Source: Clostridia bacterium (GTDB lineage: Bacteria; Bacillota_A; Clostridia; Oscillospirales; CAG-272). Taken from it: 60,209 nt of DNA. Below, piece by piece: positions 32,168-41,133 of the stretch. The stretch covers positions 1 through 60,209 of the forward strand of contig JAFVXC010000004.1 in assembly GCA_017501345.1 (NCBI GenBank), read 5' to 3'. The notes below the pieces were generated by a model. It did no database searches. It was not told where the DNA came from and worked only from the letters and a program-made list of their open reading frames with translations. The stretch's first letter is position 1. Each line of letters starts with the position of its first letter. The position numbers and the translations under genes are program-made.

Positions 32168-33544
32168 TCAGACCATCTGTTCGGGATGGAATACTTCGTC
32201 AAATCTTTCAGCGGTGAGGAAGCCGAGAGCGACGCACGCTTCCTTCAGCGTAATATCCTCCTTGAACGCCTTCTTAACGGTCTTTGCCGCATTCTCGTAG
32301 CCGATGTAGGGATTCAGTGCGGTTACGAGCATCAGCGAGTTGTGGAGGTTATCGTGCATCTTCTGCTTGTTTGCCTTGATACCGACAGCGCAGTTGTTGT
32401 TGAAGGATACCATAGCCTCAGCAAGGAGTCTCGCGGACTGGAGGAAGTTGTAGATGCAAACGGGCATAAATACGTTCAGCTCGAAGTTGCCCTGAGAAGC
32501 TGCCATACCGACAGCAACGTCGTTGCCCATAACCTGTACTGCTACCATCGTAACAGCCTCGCACTGGGTGGGGTTGACCTTACCGGGCATAATGGAGGAG
32601 CCGGGCTCGTTCTCGGGAATGGTGATTTCCCCAAGGCCGAGACGGGGGCCGGATGCGAGCCAGCGAACGTCGTTCGCGATCTTCATCATATCAGCCGCAA
32701 GTGCCTTGATCGCACCGTGCGCGAAGACGATCTCGTCCTTCGAGGTGAGAGCGTGGAACTTGTTGCCTGCGGTTACGAACTTCTTACCGGTGATCTCGGA
32801 AACAGCCTCAGCGACCTTCACGTCGAAGCCCTTAGGTGCATTCAGACCGGTGCCGACTGCGGTACCGCCGAGTGCGAGCTCCTTGAGGACGGGGAGAGCG
32901 ATCTTCAGCTGCTGCTTGTCGCGCTCAAGGCTCGATCTCCAGCCGGAGATCTCCTGCGAGAAGGTGATGGGGGTAGCATCCTGAAGGTGGGTACGACCAC
33001 TCTTAACGATGCCCTTGTTCTGGCGCTCGAGCTTCTTGAAGGTGCCGACGAGAAGGTCGATCGCGGGGAAAAGCTTATCCTCGATCGCTTCAACTGCAGC
33101 GATGTGCATAGCGGTCGGGAAGGTATCGTTCGAGGACTGGCTCATATTGATGTCATCGTTGGGATGGCAGAGCTTCTCGCCCGCGATCTCATTTGCGCGG
33201 TTTGCGATAACCTCGTTTGCGTTCATATTGGACTGGGTGCCGGAGCCGGTCTGCCAGACGACGAGCGGGAAATGCTCGTTGAGCGCGCCGGAAATGACCT
33301 CGTCGCAGGCCTGCGAGATCGCAGCGAGCTTCTTGTCGGTCATCTTCTCGGGCTTGAGGGCGTGGTTTGCAATTGCCGAAGCCTTCTTCAGAATGCCAAA
33401 CGCCTTGGTGATCTCACGGGGCATCGTTTCAATGCCTACGCCGATCGGGAAGTTTTCGTGGCTTCTCTCGGTCTGAGCTGCCCAATACTTGTCCGCAGGG
33501 ACCTTTACCTCACCCATCGAGTCATGTTCAATACGGTATTCCAT
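32168..33544 (-). CDS. fumC: Class II fumarate hydratase
   Basis: A 458-residue enzyme that interconverts malate and fumarate without an iron-sulfur cluster. The family signature GSSIMPGKVNP (near 315) and the conserved GSGTQSNMNANEV (near 95) and SGRTHLQDATP (near 182) blocks are present, and the length is normal. It is the first gene after the consensus promoter 33655-33683 and leads the hdr/flx/fumarate reductase run. This suggests it supplies fumarate as the electron acceptor. Class II is the oxygen-stable form, a little unusual in a strict anaerobe. Confidence 0.95.
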   Translation of the reverse strand: MEYRIEHDSMGEVKVPADKYWAAQTERSHENFPIGVGIETMPREITKAFGILKKASAIANHALKPEKMTDKKLAAISQACDEVISGALNEHFPLVVWQTGSGTQSNMNANEVIANRANEIAGEKLCHPNDDINMSQSSNDTFPTAMHIAAVEAIEDKLFPAIDLLVGTFKKLERQNKGIVKSGRTHLQDATPITFSQEISGWRSSLERDKQQLKIALPVLKELALGGTAVGTGLNAPKGFDVKVAEAVSEITGKKFVTAGNKFHALTSKDEIVFAHGAIKALAADMMKIANDVRWLASGPRLGLGEITIPENEPGSSIMPGKVNPTQCEAVTMVAVQVMGNDVAVGMAASQGNFELNVFMPVCIYNFLQSARLLAEAMVSFNNNCAVGIKANKQKMHDNLHNSLMLVTALNPYIGYENAAKTVKKAFKEDITLKEACVALGFLTAERFDEVFHPEQMV

Positions 33545-33654
33545 TTTGTTTTCCTCCTAAAATGGCTTAAAAATATGATTGATTTTTCCGGTGCCTGAGG
33601 GTCGCAGACGCATCCAAAAAGCTCGTCTCCGCAAATCCGCACACGATTAACCTT

Positions 33655-33683
33655 ATTATACAACTTTTTTGTTTTTTTGTCAA
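33655..33683 (-). promoter_or_regulatory. Perfect consensus promoter of the fumC-hdr-flx-frd operon
   Basis: On the minus strand TTGACA, a 17-base A-rich spacer and TATAAT lie about 111-139 bp upstream of fumC. The match is perfect, implying strong expression. The roughly 100-bp leader before the fumC start has no recognised riboswitch. Confidence 0.9.
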
Positions 33684-33762
33684 TGGTTTTAACCGCACAA
33701 AAAAACATTTCATACTAATATAATTTTAGTAATCGTAGCATAAACGGGAAGATTTTTTATAA

Positions 33763-33802
33763 AAATACAAAAAAGGAGAGCAGCTTCGAAAAACCGCTCT
33801 CC
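33763..33802 (-). terminator. Terminator after the FAD-dependent oxidoreductase gene
   Basis: GGAGAGC (33775-33781) pairs with GCTCTCC (33796-33802). Leftward transcription then enters TTTTTTGTATTTTT. It separates this gene from the fumC promoter. The rest of 33545-33904 holds only this terminator and the fumC promoter. Confidence 0.8.
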
Positions 33803-33904
33803 GAATTTTTATTTTTTCGGCAAATTACGACCTCACGCCCAAAACGGCATAATGCTCGCTATTTGTCGATTCAAGGTGAGGACACTCTCTCTGCAGTGCT
33901 CCGC

Positions 33905-35782
33905 TTATTCCACATCGCACGAGAATACGTGTGCGGTCTCACTTCCCCACGTTTCGTCGAACCTCACCTCGATCTCCTTCGCCTCGACACCGATCGGGAG
34001 ACGGAAGAGCGCGTTGTGGTTCTTGTCGGTCGAATAGATCTCCTTGCCGTCAACGAGAACCGCGAAGGACTTGACGAGGGTCCTTGCGACCTTCATCGGC
34101 TCGAAATCGAGACCGGTGCAGCACTTTTGTGCGAAAACGCGCATTTTCTTGTTGATCGAGACCGATTCTCTTGAGAAATCGGGGTCGAAGTAGATACGCA
34201 GACGCTCAACGTGGGTGGGTGCGTCGAAGGTATAGCGGATCGAGCCGCCCTTCTTGACGCGGATAAACTCCTCCGTGAGGGTCTTTTCGGGGCCCTTCGA
34301 GGGGCGCTCCTTACCGTTAAAGAGCATTTCCCTATCGGCATCCGAAAGATTGAGGGTAGCCGCTCTCGACAGCGCGGGGATCTCTCTGACCTGCCGCGGG
34401 ATGTAGCAGCCTGCGTCCTTCAGCTTCTTCTGAAGCGTGGGGATCTCCTTCTCGTATACCTCGTTCGGGGTCAGGCCCTTCGCGACACAGATCGAGGCTG
34501 CCGTGCCCATTGCCTGACCGAGCAGCGAGCAGGTCGCCATAACGCGCGTCGAGCTGAGCGCTGCGTGTGTTGTGCTGATGTTTCTGCCTGCGAAGAAGAG
34601 GTTTTCGATGTTCTTCGAGTAGAGACAACGGTACGGGATGCCGTAGGGCGAGGGTGCAGGATGGAATCTCGTCGCGGGTTGTTCCTTCGGGGCATAGAAG
34701 CCACCCGGGTGATGGTCGTCCATCGACCAGCCGCCATATGCGACGACGTCTTCAAATTTACCCTTCGCCTCGACGTCACTCTGCGTCAACACGTGTGCGC
34801 CGACGTAACGGCGGCTCTCACGCTTACCCGGCAGGAATCCGACCCATTCGAGCTCCCAATTATCGGCATCGTGGTCGCCGCGGTTCTTGATGTGATCCCA
34901 AATACCGTACGCGATCTTCAGAAGCTCGTCGCGAAGGGTCTCGGTATCGTGAATGCTGTCGTGCTCACCGCCGAGCTCCATCCACCAGAAGTTCGTTCCC
35001 GAGGTACCGAGCACGTGTGAGCGGGAACCGGACTTTGCCTTCTTCGCCTGCTCGTTTCCGACAGTGTCGTTCTTATCATCTGTGCTTGACGAATCATCGG
35101 ACGGAACAAAATCAAAATCCCCGTCGTTTTCATAAACGTGTGCCCATTCGGGTGCGATAAACGGCACGTAATGATCGGTCTCACGCGCCTGCATCAGGCA
35201 GGTCATACCCATCGTCTTTCTGTCTGCGACAACGGGACCGATCGACTCACCATATTCGTCGTGTCCTTCTCTGCCAACGCGGTAAAGCGCACCCGTTACG
35301 GGAGCAAGCACCGAGTCGCCCGAGCAGTCGGCAAAATACTTCGCGTAGACCGTATGCCAGGTGTAGGTCGTGAGCTGCCAGCCCTTGACCGCAACGACCT
35401 TCTTGCCGTCCTCCGACATATCCGCGTCAACGCAGGAGCAGTTGAGGATAAGCTCGATGTTCTTCTCCTCGTGCACCTTTCCCCACATAACACTGTCCCA
35501 GTGGGAATAAACAAGTGAGGGATTACGGTAGATATTCTCCTCCTCAAGCTCGCTGATGATGCCCGTCTCGCGGTTCTGCTTTCCCTTTGCACCGCGCACC
35601 CACATACGGATCTCGGAGGAGGCGTTGCCGCCGAGAACCGGTCTGTCCTGCATCAGGACGACCTTCGTTCCCTCTCTTGCCGCCGCAAGTGCCGCGCAAA
35701 GTCCCGAAAGACCGCCGCCAACGATACAAAGATCGGCGTGATGCTCAACGTGGCGCATTGCGCCGGTTTTGATTTCTGTCAT
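33905..35782 (-). CDS. FAD-dependent oxidoreductase (PF12831-type) with C-terminal beta domain
   Basis: A 625-residue flavoprotein. The FAD motif CIVGGGLSGLCAALAAAREG lies at about 19-38, followed by GGNASSEIRMWVRGA, characteristic of the FAD_oxidored family. A second conserved block, CLYSKNIENLFFAGRNISTT, lies near residue 387. Residues 500-625 look like a separate beta-sandwich, possibly carbohydrate-binding. No signal peptide is visible. Relatives occur in sugar-acid or polysaccharide gene sets, but here it is alone between terminators, so the substrate cannot be assigned. An Asp/Ser-rich insert (about 228-252) is low complexity. Confidence 0.7.
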   Translation of the reverse strand: MTEIKTGAMRHVEHHADLCIVGGGLSGLCAALAAAREGTKVVLMQDRPVLGGNASSEIRMWVRGAKGKQNRETGIISELEEENIYRNPSLVYSHWDSVMWGKVHEEKNIELILNCSCVDADMSEDGKKVVAVKGWQLTTYTWHTVYAKYFADCSGDSVLAPVTGALYRVGREGHDEYGESIGPVVADRKTMGMTCLMQARETDHYVPFIAPEWAHVYENDGDFDFVPSDDSSSTDDKNDTVGNEQAKKAKSGSRSHVLGTSGTNFWWMELGGEHDSIHDTETLRDELLKIAYGIWDHIKNRGDHDADNWELEWVGFLPGKRESRRYVGAHVLTQSDVEAKGKFEDVVAYGGWSMDDHHPGGFYAPKEQPATRFHPAPSPYGIPYRCLYSKNIENLFFAGRNISTTHAALSSTRVMATCSLLGQAMGTAASICVAKGLTPNEVYEKEIPTLQKKLKDAGCYIPRQVREIPALSRAATLNLSDADREMLFNGKERPSKGPEKTLTEEFIRVKKGGSIRYTFDAPTHVERLRIYFDPDFSRESVSINKKMRVFAQKCCTGLDFEPMKVARTLVKSFAVLVDGKEIYSTDKNHNALFRLPIGVEAKEIEVRFDETWGSETAHVFSCDVE

Positions 35783-35899
35783 AATCCTGTCCCTTTCAAA
35801 ATATATTCAAAAATTAAAATCGGAAAATGGAATCAACGTCGTAGGCCGCTCGCACGTCTCCGCTTTTTATGAAGAGCGCCGGGCACCTACAGCGAGAAC

Positions 35900-36922
35900 T
35901 CAGGTCAGATTCGCGATGTCGAGAATGAGACGCTCGGTCTTTTCCCAACCGAGGCAGGGATCGGTGATCGACTTGCCGTAGCAGCCCTCCCCGATCTTCT
36001 GTGCGCCGTCCTCGATGTAGCTCTCTATCATAAAGCCCTTGACAAGTGCGTGGATCGCGCTCGAATGGCGGCAGGAGTGAAGGACCTCCTTCGCGATGCG
36101 GATCTGCTCTGCGTACTTTTTGCCCGAGTTCGAATGATTGCAGTCGACGATCACTGCAGGGTTTGCGAGTCCCTTCGCGTCGTAAAGCGCGCACAGCTCC
36201 TCAAGATCCTCGTAGTGATAGTTCGGATGCGAATGACCGACGTTGTCGACGTATCCGCGAAGGATCGCGTGTGTAAGGGGGTTGCCCTCGGAGGCGACCT
36301 CCCAACCGCGATACGAGAAGTCGTGCGGATGCTGACCTGCCGTGACCGAGTTCATCATAACCGAAAGGTCGCCGCCCGTGGGATTCTTCATACCGACGGG
36401 AACGGACGCACCCGAGGCGACGAGACGGTGCTCCTGATTTTCGGTCGAGCGAGCGCCGACGGCGATATAGGAGAGGAGGTCGTCGATATAGGCGTAGTTC
36501 TGCGGATAGAGCATTTCGTCCGCGCAGAAGAGACCGGTCTCCTCGATCGCACGCGTGTGGATCTGACGGATCGCGGTGATGCCCGCCTTCATATTCTCCT
36601 TCTTTTCGGGATCGGGCTGATGCATCATACCCTTGTAGCCGTCACCCGTGGTGCGGGGCTTATTCGTGTAGATGCGTGGGACGATAATGATCTTGTCCCT
36701 GACCTTTTCCTGCACGCCTGCAAGACGGTTGATGTAATCAAGAACGGCGTCCTGACGGTCTGCCGAGCAGGGGCCGATGACAAGCACGAGCTTATCGCTC
36801 TTCCCCGTAAATACGTTGGCGATCTCTCTGTCGCGGATTGCCTTCTTCTCGGCAAGATCAGCGCGAAGGGGAGTCCGCTCCTTAATTTCCTCGGGGGTCG
36901 GAAGTTGACTGATGAATTTCAT
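35900..36922 (-). CDS. DAHP synthase, class I alpha (AroFGH type)
   Basis: A 340-residue 3-deoxy-7-phosphoheptulonate synthase, first step of the shikimate pathway. The start at MKFISQLPTPEE was chosen because the N-terminus matches family length. Conserved blocks are LVIGPCSADRQD, PRIYTNKPRTTGDGYKG, GARSTENQEHR (substrate binding), GMKNPTGGD and VDCNHSNSGK. It lacks a fused regulatory domain. It is 61 bp after a PHP phosphatase gene, under the promoter 37909-37937. It is unlinked to and unlike the beta-type enzyme at 50104-51108, so the cell has two forms, perhaps with different feedback control. Confidence 0.92.
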   Translation of the reverse strand: MKFISQLPTPEEIKERTPLRADLAEKKAIRDREIANVFTGKSDKLVLVIGPCSADRQDAVLDYINRLAGVQEKVRDKIIIVPRIYTNKPRTTGDGYKGMMHQPDPEKKENMKAGITAIRQIHTRAIEETGLFCADEMLYPQNYAYIDDLLSYIAVGARSTENQEHRLVASGASVPVGMKNPTGGDLSVMMNSVTAGQHPHDFSYRGWEVASEGNPLTHAILRGYVDNVGHSHPNYHYEDLEELCALYDAKGLANPAVIVDCNHSNSGKKYAEQIRIAKEVLHSCRHSSAIHALVKGFMIESYIEDGAQKIGEGCYGKSITDPCLGWEKTERLILDIANLT

Positions 36923-36983
36923 AGCTTTTGGGGTATCCTTTTTTGTATATGAGATGGGAGCCTTCTGCTTCCTCAAAAATCAT

Positions 36984-37811
36984 TTAACGGGCAAGCGGAT
37001 GCAGATCGTTTTCCGTAATACCGATCAGCTCGGCAACGGGATCGATCAGATGATAATAGTCGTGATAACCAAGACCGTGCGAATCGACACCGACCGTGAA
37101 GAGACAGCCTTCGGCCTTTGCGATGCGGTACATACGGATCCGCTCGCGGCAAAGCTCGTCGGATTCGATATCCTCGACGGGTGCACCCCTGTAATTATAG
37201 GGATTGATCTCAAGTGCAATTCCCTTCCTTGCGGCAAGCGCGAAGCAGCGCTTGAATTCGTCGTCCGAGATCGAATGAAGGGGGTAGGCTGCCGGATAAT
37301 GCGGGGGATATTTCTCACAGGCCACCGCCGCGAAGGGGTGCGGAATCGCCGTAACGTACCGAGAGACCTCGGAATTCAGAATGTCGTAGAACGCCTCGAG
37401 CATAAACTCGGCGTGGCGTCGAGGCTGATAATACTCCCTCGGCATCACTACCGTCATATGCGTATGCGAGTTTGGAACAAGGAGGACGTCGAGCTGCTCA
37501 GCGACGGCAGGTGAAACGGCAACGCCGTGTCCCTTTGCGTCATACTCACACTCCGCGCCGAAAAGAACGCGATCAATGCCTGTCTTATCGGCGGCGTCAA
37601 GCTCCGCACGAAGCTGCGAAATATGCTCAAAATTCTGCGGCATATACCACTTCGACGCACCCGGGATCGCGCTATCCCACATATGATCGGTAAAGCCGAG
37701 TGTTTTGAGACCGAGCTCCCGCGCCTTATTCATATAGTACTCTACGGTCGCCTCGGGCTTTCCGCATTTTGAAAGATGCGTATGGATATGCAGATCGCTT
37801 GTAAATTTCAT
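36984..37811 (-). CDS. PHP-domain phosphatase (HisJ/histidinol-phosphatase family)
   Basis: A 275-residue metal-dependent phosphoesterase. The PHP metal motifs appear in order: DLHIHTHLSKCG (6-17), GFTDHMWD (39-46), GAECEYD (about 84), NSHTHM (about 114), AIPHPFA (about 155) and GVDSHGLGY (about 245). This is the HisK/HisJ-type histidinol phosphatase pattern, but no other histidine gene is present. It is paired with a DAHP synthase gene, so a different phosphate ester is possible. A GGAGG site precedes the ATG. Confidence 0.8.
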   Translation of the reverse strand: MKFTSDLHIHTHLSKCGKPEATVEYYMNKARELGLKTLGFTDHMWDSAIPGASKWYMPQNFEHISQLRAELDAADKTGIDRVLFGAECEYDAKGHGVAVSPAVAEQLDVLLVPNSHTHMTVVMPREYYQPRRHAEFMLEAFYDILNSEVSRYVTAIPHPFAAVACEKYPPHYPAAYPLHSISDDEFKRCFALAARKGIALEINPYNYRGAPVEDIESDELCRERIRMYRIAKAEGCLFTVGVDSHGLGYHDYYHLIDPVAELIGITENDLHPLAR

Positions 37812-37908
37812 AACCGAATCCTCCTGTCAAGACCACGTATCACTTCGGTCAGCCTCGGATGCATCGCAGCACGACCGCTCGAAACTGCTTTTGCATACTT
37901 CTCTTTCT

Positions 37909-37937
37909 ATTATAGCGCATCATTTCCGATTTGTAAA
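37909..37937 (-). promoter_or_regulatory. Promoter of the PHP phosphatase / DAHP synthase operon
   Basis: On the minus strand TTTACA, a 17-base spacer and TATAAT lie about 98-126 bp upstream of the PHP gene. Confidence 0.75.
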
Positions 37938-37990
37938 GTCTTTTCCTCACATTTTCCGTTATTTTTTCGATTTTCCTTCGCTCTCCGCAA

Positions 37991-38028
37991 ATATAAAAAG
38001 GTATGCCACCCGGAATGGGTGACATACC
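37991..38028 (-). terminator. Terminator after the solute-binding lipoprotein gene
   Basis: GGTATGCCACCC (38000-38011) pairs with GGGTGACATACC (38017-38028), one mismatch. TTTTTATATT follows on the minus strand. Confidence 0.85.
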
Positions 38029-38060
38029 TTTTCGGTAAAGCCTTTTCGGCTTTATTACGA

Positions 38061-39629
38061 TCAGTTATACTTGACTTTATCGAACTTCTCAACAACGTCC
38101 TCGAGGTGGTTCTTGAGCATTGCAAGGTTTGCGGCCTTAACGTTTGCCCAGTCATCCTTACCAACGATGGTTGCAGCGAAACGCTCGAAGATATAGGTAC
38201 CGGTCTCAGACTTCGGGAAGATGTTACCGAGGTCGTATACAACACCCTCACGGATGAGGTCGAAGCACTTGACCGTATTCAGGTCGCTCGCATCGGTATA
38301 CTTAACCTTCAGGTTGGTTTCGAAGATCTGAGGAGTGGTGTAACGGTAGCCGTGGTAAGCAAGTGCCTCAAGAACAGCAGTGCACTCGGTCAGCATATCA
38401 GGATCGTTTTCAACGTCTCTCATAATGCCGTAGAGCGTCATGCTGGGAGAAACCGCGGTACGGTAGCCGACCTGTCTCTCGTCGTACTTCGGCGTGGGAA
38501 GTGCAGCATACTTGAAGGTAACCTTCGACAGATAGCTCTGTGCGAATCTCATCGTGTACTGCGTGAAGAGTGCGTTCTCAGCGATGAACTCGGTCTGAGG
38601 AGTACCTCTGCCGCGAACGTCGATGGTCTGGTAGAAGTCAACGAGCTTGTTGACGAGAAGGGTTGCCTTCGTGCTCGTGAAGTCATCCGAAATTACGAGG
38701 ACCTCATCCTCGTCGGTATCGATTGCAAAGAGATCCGAGCCGTTGTAGAACGCTGCGGTGAACTCTTCCTTCGAAACGAAGGCGAAGCGGTCACCCGCGC
38801 TGGGCTTGCTGTCCTGGTTCTGCTCAAGGAATACGCCCTCGCAGAGACCCATAAATGCATCGACCGTCCAAGTACCGTTAACAGCCATAGCGACCGGATC
38901 CTGGAGGTTGAGCTCCTTGATCATCTCGGTGTTACAGAACATCGTGTACATCATATGGATGGTGTTGGTCGAAATATCGCCCGAGAGGAAGTAGATCGAG
39001 TCATCGATCTCAACCGTCTCGACAAGCGAAGGAGTCCACCAAATTCTGCTCAGATCGATGTAAGAATCATCGATCGCAGCGAGGTCTGCGAGATAGCCGT
39101 TGATCGCGCAAAGAGCGGTTGCACGGGAATAGCCTGCTACGATATCGTAGTCGCGGTTACCCGAGGTCCAGCTCGCACCGACGTGCGTTGCGAATTCAGC
39201 AGCCCTCGTTTCGTTACCGCCGTTGAGAGGAGTCCATACAAGACCGTCCTCGGGGTTGAGGCCGAGCAGCTGAACGGTTTTCTGGTTACGCTCGTAGATC
39301 GACTGAAGCGTATGGTCGAGCGAAACGTCCTTTACCTCGAACTCGGGTTCCGGAACGTCCTGCCAATAGAGGATCGAAATCGAGTTGCCGTATTCCAGTC
39401 CCTCAGGAATGGAATGATTTTCGAATGTAGTCTCGTCGTTTCCACCGCCCGAGGGATTCGAGTTGTCCCCTCCCGAAGGTCCGCCGGAATCTCCGCCGAC
39501 ATTACTGGACTCGTCGCCTCCGCCGCTACCGGAGTCACAGGCAACTACTGCAAACAGCAACATCGTGGAAACAAGCAGAAGAGCAATGAGTCTGATCAGT
39601 TTGTTGTTCATTTTGCGTGCTTCATTCAT
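38061..39629 (-). CDS. Extracellular solute-binding lipoprotein
   Basis: A 522-residue lipoprotein. The hydrophobic signal (about 12-30) ends in lipobox VVAC, followed by a Gly/Ser/Asp-rich linker (about 32-65). The mature domain has features of ABC-type substrate-binding proteins (AINGYLADLAAIDDSYIDLS; TMRFAQSYLSKVTFKYAALP), probably for sugars or oligosaccharides. No permease or ATPase gene is nearby, so its transporter is encoded elsewhere or shared. Two start codons (39629 and 39611) are possible; neither has a strong site at normal spacing, and a good AAGGAG lies about 48 bp upstream of the first. It has its own promoter and terminator. Confidence 0.75.
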   Translation of the reverse strand: MNEARKMNNKLIRLIALLLVSTMLLFAVVACDSGSGGGDESSNVGGDSGGPSGGDNSNPSGGGNDETTFENHSIPEGLEYGNSISILYWQDVPEPEFEVKDVSLDHTLQSIYERNQKTVQLLGLNPEDGLVWTPLNGGNETRAAEFATHVGASWTSGNRDYDIVAGYSRATALCAINGYLADLAAIDDSYIDLSRIWWTPSLVETVEIDDSIYFLSGDISTNTIHMMYTMFCNTEMIKELNLQDPVAMAVNGTWTVDAFMGLCEGVFLEQNQDSKPSAGDRFAFVSKEEFTAAFYNGSDLFAIDTDEDEVLVISDDFTSTKATLLVNKLVDFYQTIDVRGRGTPQTEFIAENALFTQYTMRFAQSYLSKVTFKYAALPTPKYDERQVGYRTAVSPSMTLYGIMRDVENDPDMLTECTAVLEALAYHGYRYTTPQIFETNLKVKYTDASDLNTVKCFDLIREGVVYDLGNIFPKSETGTYIFERFAATIVGKDDWANVKAANLAMLKNHLEDVVEKFDKVKYN

Positions 39630-39717
39630 AGCGGACGCGTTTCATCGTTTTACCGTCCGATAAGAATGAATCATTCTCCTTTCTGAATAATTTTCATGCA
39701 AACAATGATGCACATAG

Positions 39718-39746
39718 ATTATACCACACGTAGAAGATTTTGTCAA
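39718..39746 (-). promoter_or_regulatory. Promoter of the solute-binding lipoprotein gene
   Basis: On the minus strand TTGACA, a 17-base spacer and TATAAT form a perfect consensus about 90-118 bp upstream of the first possible start. Confidence 0.88.
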
Positions 39747-39887
39747 GCACGTTTTTTCGCTCGCGATGATGTCTGTTTACACAAAAATCGCCCCCGCAAT
39801 ACAGACAGGATGCACAAAAAACTCTCCTTTTGACATATTGCATCCTCCCACGCGCAAAAAATCCTTTCTATAAATCGCAGCGTCCTA

Positions 39888-39916
39888 TTGCTTTTTCGAA
39901 AAAAGTGTGCTATACT
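39888..39916 (+). promoter_or_regulatory. Promoter of the tsaE-tsaB-rpiB-isp gene run
   Basis: TTGCTT, a 17-base spacer and TATACT lie about 57-85 bp upstream of the first gene at 39973. It is divergent from the lipoprotein promoter. Confidence 0.7.
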
Positions 39917-39972
39917 ATTATGGATGGAAATATTTTGAAGCTCTGCTTCGCTCTTCAGGAAGGACACCCGAT

Positions 39973-40551
39973 ATGAAACTCGCTCTGCTCGCGTCAAACG
40001 GTGAAACCGTTGCTCTCGCCTCTCGCCTCATCTCAGGAGGCGCCTCTGCCTGCACCGCAGAGGCAGGCAAGCCCCTGCCCGCCTGCGACTGGCTCCTTTT
40101 CGACGAAAGCACTCCCCTTTCCTCCACAGAGGCGCGCACCGCAACAAGGCACCTTCTCGGAGAAGCACTCGCCGCCGGAAAGCCCCTTTTCGCATTTCTC
40201 TCCCCGAACGCTCCCGTTACGCCGAAATGCGCGATCGTTATGACCGAGCTTCTCGGTTTTTCGTCTGCGGCGGCTGTTACGCCGAGCGGGGCGTCCGACA
40301 TTCTCGGGCTCGACGGAAACGCGGACTCCGATCCTCGGATCTCCGAGACCTTCGGAGACGACGTATGTCTCACCCACGCGGCGGCACTTGCGAAGGAACT
40401 CTCTGACACGTTCGACCTCACCTTTTCGCTCGTTTTTGATCCCGACGAGTCGCGCGGTGTACTTTTTGCGGGAGACGCATATAATACGACTGTGGCGGAA
40501 TCGATCGAGGGCGCGATCGCTTCACTCTTCCGCACCACGCCCGAACACTGA
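39973..40551 (+). CDS. Protein of unknown function (192 aa)
   Basis: I do not recognise this family. ATG 39973 follows GGAAGG by about 10 bases; an upstream in-frame ATG lies almost at the promoter and is unlikely. The 192-residue product is cytoplasmic with no membrane segment. MKLALLASNGETVALASRLI at the start suggests a Rossmann-like or response-regulator-like first strand. An FAFLSP strand is near 75, DVCLTHAAALAKELSDTFDL near 135, and the Gly/Asp-rich FAGDAYNTTVAESIEGAI ends it. It heads the gene run leading to tsaE, tsaB, rpiB and ispDF. Confidence 0.6.
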   Translation: MKLALLASNGETVALASRLISGGASACTAEAGKPLPACDWLLFDESTPLSSTEARTATRHLLGEALAAGKPLFAFLSPNAPVTPKCAIVMTELLGFSSAAAVTPSGASDILGLDGNADSDPRISETFGDDVCLTHAAALAKELSDTFDLTFSLVFDPDESRGVLFAGDAYNTTVAESIEGAIASLFRTTPEH

Positions 40552-40589
40552 CGGGCAGATACATTTTTTTGAGAAAGGCAGGATCTCCT

Positions 40590-41102
40590 ATGTCCGAATT
40601 TCATAAAGTCAAGCCCGAGGAGCTCTCCGACAACGTATTCCGCTTGATCGGAAAGGATTGGCTCCTCATCACCGCCCGTGACCCAAAAAGCGGGAAGGTC
40701 AATACGATGACCGCAAGCTGGGGCTGTCTCGGCATTCTCTGGAACAAGCCCGTTGCGGTCTGCTTCATCCGTCCGCAGCGGTATACCATCGAATTCGTGA
40801 ACGCCGCCGAGCGTCTTTCCCTCTCGGTCCTGCCCGATACCTACCGTGACGCGCTCCGCTTCTGCGGAACGAAGAGCGGACGGGACTGCGACAAATGGAG
40901 GGAGACCGGGCTCACGCCCGTTCTCGACGAGAACGAAACGCCGTATATCGGCGAGGCGCGTCTCGCGCTTCTTTGCAGAAAGCTTTTCGTCGGCGAGCTT
41001 CACGAAAGCGGCTTCCTCGACCCCACACTTCTCGAAAACTATAAGGAAAAGGATTACCACACCGTCTTCATCTGTGAGATCGAATCGGTTCTCGAGCGCT
41101 GA
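40590..41102 (+). CDS. Flavin reductase-like FMN-binding protein
   Basis: A 170-residue member of the flavin reductase-like split-barrel family. The FMN-binding pattern is visible: TARDPKSGKVNTMTASWGCL (about 27-46), then the PVAVCFIRPQRYTIEFVN strand and RLSLSVLPDTYRDAL. ATG 40590 (MSEFHKVKPEE) was chosen over an ATG seven codons upstream because it fits family starts. It may reduce flavins or act as a flavin-dependent oxidoreductase; the partner is unknown. It is 31 bp before the DUF896 gene. Confidence 0.8.
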   Translation: MSEFHKVKPEELSDNVFRLIGKDWLLITARDPKSGKVNTMTASWGCLGILWNKPVAVCFIRPQRYTIEFVNAAERLSLSVLPDTYRDALRFCGTKSGRDCDKWRETGLTPVLDENETPYIGEARLALLCRKLFVGELHESGFLDPTLLENYKEKDYHTVFICEIESVLER

Positions 41103-41133
41103 AGCATCGGTATAAAAGGAACGGCTGATCAAT

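Noticed and set aside
39642..39674. Ten-codon leader peptide upstream of the solute-binding lipoprotein
   Set aside because: GGAG is only about one base from its ATG, too close for initiation, and its codons show no regulatory pattern.
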